Assembly (NCBI GenBank): GCA_024275485.1
Contig: JAJRZA010000067.1
Coordinates: 45,954 to 109,953, forward strand
Reading direction: 5' to 3'
Origin: Candidatus Krumholzibacteriota bacterium
GTDB lineage: Bacteria; Krumholzibacteriota; Krumholzibacteriia; LZORAL124-64-63
Length of the DNA: 64,000 bases
Below, piece by piece: positions 59,613-64,000 of the stretch (positions within the stretch are counted from its first letter, which is position 1; the number at the start of each line of letters is the position of its first letter). Below the pieces are notes generated by a model that saw only the letters and a program-made list of their open reading frames with translations, had not been told where the DNA came from and made no database searches. Position numbers and translations under genes: made by a program.

Positions 59613-61076
59613 CTATTCAGGGCACCCATCGTCATCGTCCACCCCATCATAATCTTCAGGCTCGTCGGGACAGACATCCTGGTCGTCGACAATCCCATCG
59701 AGATCGTTGTCCAATTCCGGGCAACCGTCACCGTCTTCAAAGCCATCCATATCTTCGGGGGTGTCGGGACAACCATCCACCTCGTCGGCAATGCCGTCGC
59801 CGTCGCGGTCCAGGAAATCATCGGGACAACCGTCGTCGTCGCGATGGCCGTCAAAGTCTTCGGCCTCGTTGGGACACAGGTCCCAGCGGTCCAGGATGCC
59901 GTCGCCATCGTTGTCCGGATCCGGGATGCCGTCGTAATCCTCCCAGTCATCGAAATCTTCAGCTTCATTGGGAGCACCGTCCAGTTCATCGGGGATGCCG
60001 TCGCCATCGTTGTCAAAATCGGGGCAGCCATCGCTGTCCTGGTAACCGTCCAGATCTTCAGGGGACAAAGGACAGAAGTCCTTGCGATCGACGATACCGT
60101 CGCCATCCCTATCGCGCCCGCCAATGGAGAACTGGCGAGAGATGCCCACCTGCATGACCCACTCGGGGAAGGCCGGATCCCAACCGGAGTCGGGGTCATC
60201 CTTCATCAGGCTGGTCAGGTATGAGGCATGCAGGGCCCACCCTTCCACTACGCCCCAACGCAAGCCCGCACTGATGGCCGAGAACTGTTCCTTGTTCGAG
60301 ATCACACCCGTTCCCTGGAAACGGTCCTGGCTGTATTCCACCCACAGGGAAGTCGTGTTTTTGCGAAACTCGATGGCCGTGCGGAAAAGCATCTGATCGT
60401 TGGCCGAGTCTCCTCCAGCCTGTTCGCTGGAAGGATAGCGTGGAGTCCAGGGTTGAAACCCCTGCAGGCCCATACCGTAGCCAAACTCTTCTGCCTTGTT
60501 CCAGCGGTAACCCAAATTCAGATGCAGACGCAATTCGGGCACCTGGTTATCTGTCCAAAAACTCCAGGTGAGGGCAGCGCCGGCCATGGGAGAGAAAACA
60601 TCTTCGGTAAGACCTTCGGTACCCACGGGCAGATTGCCTCCGGCGTACAACGCGCTGTGCAGCCGGGAAAAAAGCACCGGACCGCCCACGGTGGCTTGCC
60701 AGGTGCCATCGGCCAAACCACTGCCCGATTCCGGGATCCACTGGCTGCCACCGCTCCAGGTGCGCATGGGCAACTCCGCCGAAAGCTGCAACCAGGACCG
60801 GGGACCAGCTTCAACGCGCATGAACCAATCGAATTGATCTATTTGTTCAAGCAATCCTGCCAGCTGGTAGACAGTACTATATTTCCGAAAACCGAAACCA
60901 ACGTTCAGCAACCCGTCTGCAGGGATCACCGCACTGGTCGCCAGCGTCAGATGCGAGGAGTCCTGGTGATGGGAAAGCACGGTACGATCCTGGGTAAGGT
61001 ATTTATCTTCCTGACCCGAGACCAACCTGGGAAACAACAGGAGCAACAGCAGGGATGACCACCAAAGAGATTTCAA
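59613..61076 (-). CDS. Outer-membrane beta-barrel-like protein with C-terminal thrombospondin type 3 repeats
   Basis: Signal peptide SLLLLLLFPRLVSGQ; beta-rich middle region; (D)DGDGIxDxxDxCPxxxEDxDGxxDxDGCPD repeats; TTG start overlapping the DUF1844 stop. Confidence 0.85.
   Translation of the reverse strand: MKSLWWSSLLLLLLFPRLVSGQEDKYLTQDRTVLSHHQDSSHLTLATSAVIPADGLLNVGFGFRKYSTVYQLAGLLEQIDQFDWFMRVEAGPRSWLQLSAELPMRTWSGGSQWIPESGSGLADGTWQATVGGPVLFSRLHSALYAGGNLPVGTEGLTEDVFSPMAGAALTWSFWTDNQVPELRLHLNLGYRWNKAEEFGYGMGLQGFQPWTPRYPSSEQAGGDSANDQMLFRTAIEFRKNTTSLWVEYSQDRFQGTGVISNKEQFSAISAGLRWGVVEGWALHASYLTSLMKDDPDSGWDPAFPEWVMQVGISRQFSIGGRDRDGDGIVDRKDFCPLSPEDLDGYQDSDGCPDFDNDGDGIPDELDGAPNEAEDFDDWEDYDGIPDPDNDGDGILDRWDLCPNEAEDFDGHRDDDGCPDDFLDRDGDGIADEVDGCPDTPEDMDGFEDGDGCPELDNDLDGIVDDQDVCPDEPEDYDGVDDDDGCPE
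59625..60120 (-). repeat. Tandem DNA repeats encoding TSP3 Asp-rich calcium-binding repeats
   Basis: Recurrent GACGGCGATGG-type units in the minus-strand reading frame. Confidence 0.8.
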
Positions 61077-61429
61077 GCTTCGGCTCCCGAGTTATTGTCG
61101 GTGGTCTCATCGCTGCTTTCGCCGCTGCTTTCTTGGGAGTTGTCGTCGGATTGAGCAGCTTGCTTCTTCTCCTCATCAACAAAACTCAGCTGCAATTCCA
61201 ACACCGCCCCATCCATAAAGCGCAACAAACTCTCGGGTGTATCCTGCCGGCACTTCACCTTCAGCATCTCAAGAATATCGATGGTGGAGGCCGCTCCGGC
61301 CAGATCCGCTTTCATCTCCCCGGTGGCCGGGTTCTGGATCCTGCCCAATTGCTGCATGGCCGCAGCCTGAAGGGAGGAGAACAATCCCATCAGCAGATGG
61401 TCGTGCTTGGTCATCTGAATCTCGTTCAT
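61073..61429 (-). CDS. DUF1844-family protein
   Basis: HLLMGLFSSLQAAAMQQLGRIQNPATGEMKADLAGAASTIDILEMLKVK. Confidence 0.83.
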   Translation of the reverse strand: MNEIQMTKHDHLLMGLFSSLQAAAMQQLGRIQNPATGEMKADLAGAASTIDILEMLKVKCRQDTPESLLRFMDGAVLELQLSFVDEEKKQAAQSDDNSQESSGESSDETTDNNSGAEA

Positions 61430-62505
61430 GCCTTGACCTTTCCTTCGGACCCGTTCAGGGGAAGATCGAATTCGTCATTGACCGAACCAATCACCGATTC
61501 AATCAAGTCTTCCAGGGTGATCATACCCAGCGGGCTGCCACCCGGATCCACCACTACGGCAACCTGTTGTTCCTGATGTCGAAGCTCTTCAAAAAGTTCA
61601 AAAGGCGACATTCTCACATCCACCAGCAAAAATGAACGCCATAATTTCCGGGGTACCGGTCGATCATGGTCATCACGGCTCAAAAAGAGCAAATCGCGGA
61701 TCAATACATACCCTTGCAGGTCCCGGATATCACCTCCGGTTATGGGCAGACGGCTGAATCCACTTTCGGCAGCCAAGCCCAGACACGACGCTACCGTCGC
61801 CTCCTCACCCACGGTCATCAAATGGTCCAAGGGGCGCATGATTGGACCAAGGGTAAGACCCGCCACCTCCATGAATCGGTCCAGAATCTGGGCAAACCGC
61901 TGGTCCCCCGGGGCAGGTACCGAATTTGTGAGCAACAGGGCGGCCAGGTTTCGCCGGTCCAGGCCAACTTCGGCTTCGGCACCACCGGTGGGCACCAACC
62001 GTAGCAAAAATTTTGAGTAGGCCAGCAAGAAGAACCGCACCGGGGCCAGCAAAACCATCGCCACCCGGATGCCAGGCACCGAAGCCATGGTCATCACTTC
62101 GGGAAATTCCCGATAGACAACCTTGGGCAGAATCTCACCAAAAACAATCACCAGAAACGAAACGAAAAGCACGGCCAACCACTGTCCGTCGGATCCGAAG
62201 CGTTCGGTCAAGCCCACCGTGACCACAGCACTGATGATGACGTTGAACAGGTTGGTGCCCACCAGACAAGTCAGGATGGGGTCTTCAATCTGTTCGAGTT
62301 GTTCCCGCAGACGCTGTCCCCGCTTGGTTGCCGCTTTGCCGCTGCTGCGCAACCGCACCCTGCTGACACTCATGTAACCGGTTTCAGTTCCCGAAAAAAA
62401 GGCGGACATGATCAGGCTTACCACGGCAATCCCCACAATGGCTGGCCAGCCCAGGGAAATGGAATCATGCATTGGGACGGTGCCGCCGGTGGCCAGGTAG
62501 ATCAT
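61426..62505 (-). CDS. CNNM-transmembrane/CBS-pair protein (HlyC/CorC family), lacking an evident CorC C-terminal domain
   Basis: MSAFFSGTETGYMSVSRVRLR, FGEILPKVVYRE, two CBS motifs, ITLEDLIESVIG. Confidence 0.9.
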   Translation of the reverse strand: MIYLATGGTVPMHDSISLGWPAIVGIAVVSLIMSAFFSGTETGYMSVSRVRLRSSGKAATKRGQRLREQLEQIEDPILTCLVGTNLFNVIISAVVTVGLTERFGSDGQWLAVLFVSFLVIVFGEILPKVVYREFPEVMTMASVPGIRVAMVLLAPVRFFLLAYSKFLLRLVPTGGAEAEVGLDRRNLAALLLTNSVPAPGDQRFAQILDRFMEVAGLTLGPIMRPLDHLMTVGEEATVASCLGLAAESGFSRLPITGGDIRDLQGYVLIRDLLFLSRDDHDRPVPRKLWRSFLLVDVRMSPFELFEELRHQEQQVAVVVDPGGSPLGMITLEDLIESVIGSVNDEFDLPLNGSEGKVKA

Positions 62506-63770
62506 TCGCCAGCCCCATTTCCGGACAAGTCCAGGCCTGCGTCCGAAAGCATGGTCAATTTTATCCGATCCACACGGTGGCCGGTCATCTCCAAAACAGT
62601 CAGGTGTCCTTCATCCAGGGTGATGCGGTCGCCGGGCTTGAGCACCCGACCGAGACGGGCCATCATGAAGCCTGCCACGGTGCGGTAATCCTTGTGGGGC
62701 GGCAGCGACAATCCACAGGTTTCCAGCAGCTCCCGCAAATCCGTGCGACCGCCGATCAACCACCGACCATCGCCCAGGGAAACCAGCTGGGAATCGTGAA
62801 TGGCGGAATCCATCACCGGGCCCATCAAGGCCTGAAGGCAATCGGCCATGGTTACGATGCCGGTAAAATCGCCATGCTCATCGACCACCGCAGCGAGATG
62901 AGCCCTGCCCAGTCGCATTTCAGCCAGCAGGGCGGCCACATCCTTGCTTTCGGGCACAAAGAGAAGGGAGCGCAACTGGTCTTTGAGTGGATATTCCAAC
63001 TCGTAGCCGGATTTGCCCAACAGGTCTTTCATGTGAAAAAAACCAACGGGTATATCCTGCCCTGTTTTCATCACCGGGTAACGATTGAAACCCGCGCGGC
63101 GGGCAGTGGCCAAGAATTGTTTGAGATTCATGTCCCGACGCAGGGTCACCACCGAAGTGCGCGGTGTCATCACCTGCACCACTTCCAGATCCTCCAGCCA
63201 AAGCAAACGCGCCAGGGAGCGGCCTTCGGTTTCGGAGAGGGTTCCGTCATCCACTGCCAGATCGCAGGCAACCTGCAACTCTGCCGTGTCCAGAGGACGG
63301 CTACCCACATTTTCCAGAGGGACAATCCGCAGAACAAAACCCACCAGCAGAGCCAGAATTTTCAGCAGGGGCCAGGTCAGCCACAGCCAGAGCTGCAACA
63401 ACGGTTGGGCCAGGATGACTATCGTGTGGCGGAAACGCAGTGCCAACATCTTGGGCGTAATTTCACCAAGCAGAAGCAGCAGAAGGGTCACCACCGGAAC
63501 CGATGCGGCCACCCCACCGGCTCCAAACCAACGCAGACAGAGGCTGGTGGCCACCACGCTGGCGGCAATGTTGACCAGGAGGTTGCCGATCAACAGGGCG
63601 CTCAGAAGATCATAGGTACGCCGGAGCAAGCGAGCAACTCTTTGGCCGCTAGCCGAGCCTTCGCGCTCAAGTCGGGCGATTTCCACGGATCCGAGGGAAA
63701 AGAAGGCTGTTTCCGAACCTGAGAAGGCTGCGGACAAGACCAATAGGATCAGCAACAGGATCAAGTCCAA
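62502..63770 (-). CDS. CNNM-transmembrane/CBS-pair/CorC-domain protein
   Basis: LSAAFSGSETAFFSLGSVEIARL, LLGEITPKMLALRF, CBS pair, C-terminal GRWLIGGRTDLRELLE...TVAGFMMARLGRVLKPGDRI. Confidence 0.92.
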   Translation of the reverse strand: MDLILLLILLVLSAAFSGSETAFFSLGSVEIARLEREGSASGQRVARLLRRTYDLLSALLIGNLLVNIAASVVATSLCLRWFGAGGVAASVPVVTLLLLLLGEITPKMLALRFRHTIVILAQPLLQLWLWLTWPLLKILALLVGFVLRIVPLENVGSRPLDTAELQVACDLAVDDGTLSETEGRSLARLLWLEDLEVVQVMTPRTSVVTLRRDMNLKQFLATARRAGFNRYPVMKTGQDIPVGFFHMKDLLGKSGYELEYPLKDQLRSLLFVPESKDVAALLAEMRLGRAHLAAVVDEHGDFTGIVTMADCLQALMGPVMDSAIHDSQLVSLGDGRWLIGGRTDLRELLETCGLSLPPHKDYRTVAGFMMARLGRVLKPGDRITLDEGHLTVLEMTGHRVDRIKLTMLSDAGLDLSGNGAGE

Positions 63771-63850
63771 AACAAAACACCCTTGAAAGGCGGATGGAGA
63801 TTTCTCAGTGATTCGGTGATGTTAGCCGTTCCGGTGCGGCGGGGCAAGGT

Positions 63851-64000
63851 CTACCATAAATGAGGATTTTGCGATGCAGCCCATTTCTGAGTCCCGAGAG
63901 CAAACGCTATGGCGTTGAAGTGGCCTCCTCCCTGCACTTTTCCCGCCATACGACCAGGATTGGCCACATTCTGCACCGTTTGCCACAATTTGTCCAACTG
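63851..64000 (-). CDS. C-terminal fragment of an unidentified protein, cut by window edge
   Basis: Open frame QLDKLWQTVQNVANPGRMAGKVQGGGHFNAIAFALGTQKWAASQNPHLW* enters from the window edge. Confidence 0.45.
   Translation of the reverse strand, partial: QLDKLWQTVQNVANPGRMAGKVQGGGHFNAIAFALGTQKWAASQNPHLW

Noticed and set aside
59625-60120. Possible CRISPR-like repeat array
   Set aside because: Repeats encode the TSP3 Asp-rich protein repeats in one continuous frame; no spacers of constant length.

Overview
The window is a compact bacterial chromosomal segment, almost entirely minus-strand and rich in housekeeping genes. I see about 57 protein-coding genes, 4 elongator tRNAs, a tRNA-Sec (selC) and RNase P RNA (rnpB). 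Recognisable blocks are: gatCA; pcrA/uvrD; tamA-tamB; rpsB-tsf-pyrH-frr-uppS-cdsA-dxr-rseP; rplM-rpsI; recJ-rel-dtd-maf-mtnA; rnhA-rnpB; mutS2-dnaG-rpoD; cvpA/yqeY/rsmE; hrcA-grpE-dnaJ (no dnaK); hemW; lepA-lepB; glmM-glmS; a two-component pair; uvrA; mazG; and a tandem CNNM/CBS cassette. I found no CRISPR array, transposase, integrase, phage gene or recognisable defence system. I cannot identify a clear-cut undescribed system. The parts most worth a second look are: (1) a lower-GC accessory segment with a SUMF1-like lipoprotein and an octaheme c-type cytochrome lipoprotein, separated by an AT-rich intergenic containing a 13-bp inverted repeat, one arm of which overlaps the cytochrome Shine-Dalgarno; (2) a four-gene cassette linked by 4-bp stop/start overlaps (CNNM/CBS, CNNM/CBS, DUF1844, outer-membrane-like TSP3-repeat protein); (3) selC packed between protein genes in one apparent operon; (4) a 35-bp tandem repeat between tRNA-Phe and tRNA-Thr. 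The lineage looks FCB-like (T9SS-like C-terminal domain, Asp/Pro lipoprotein tethers), but that is inference.
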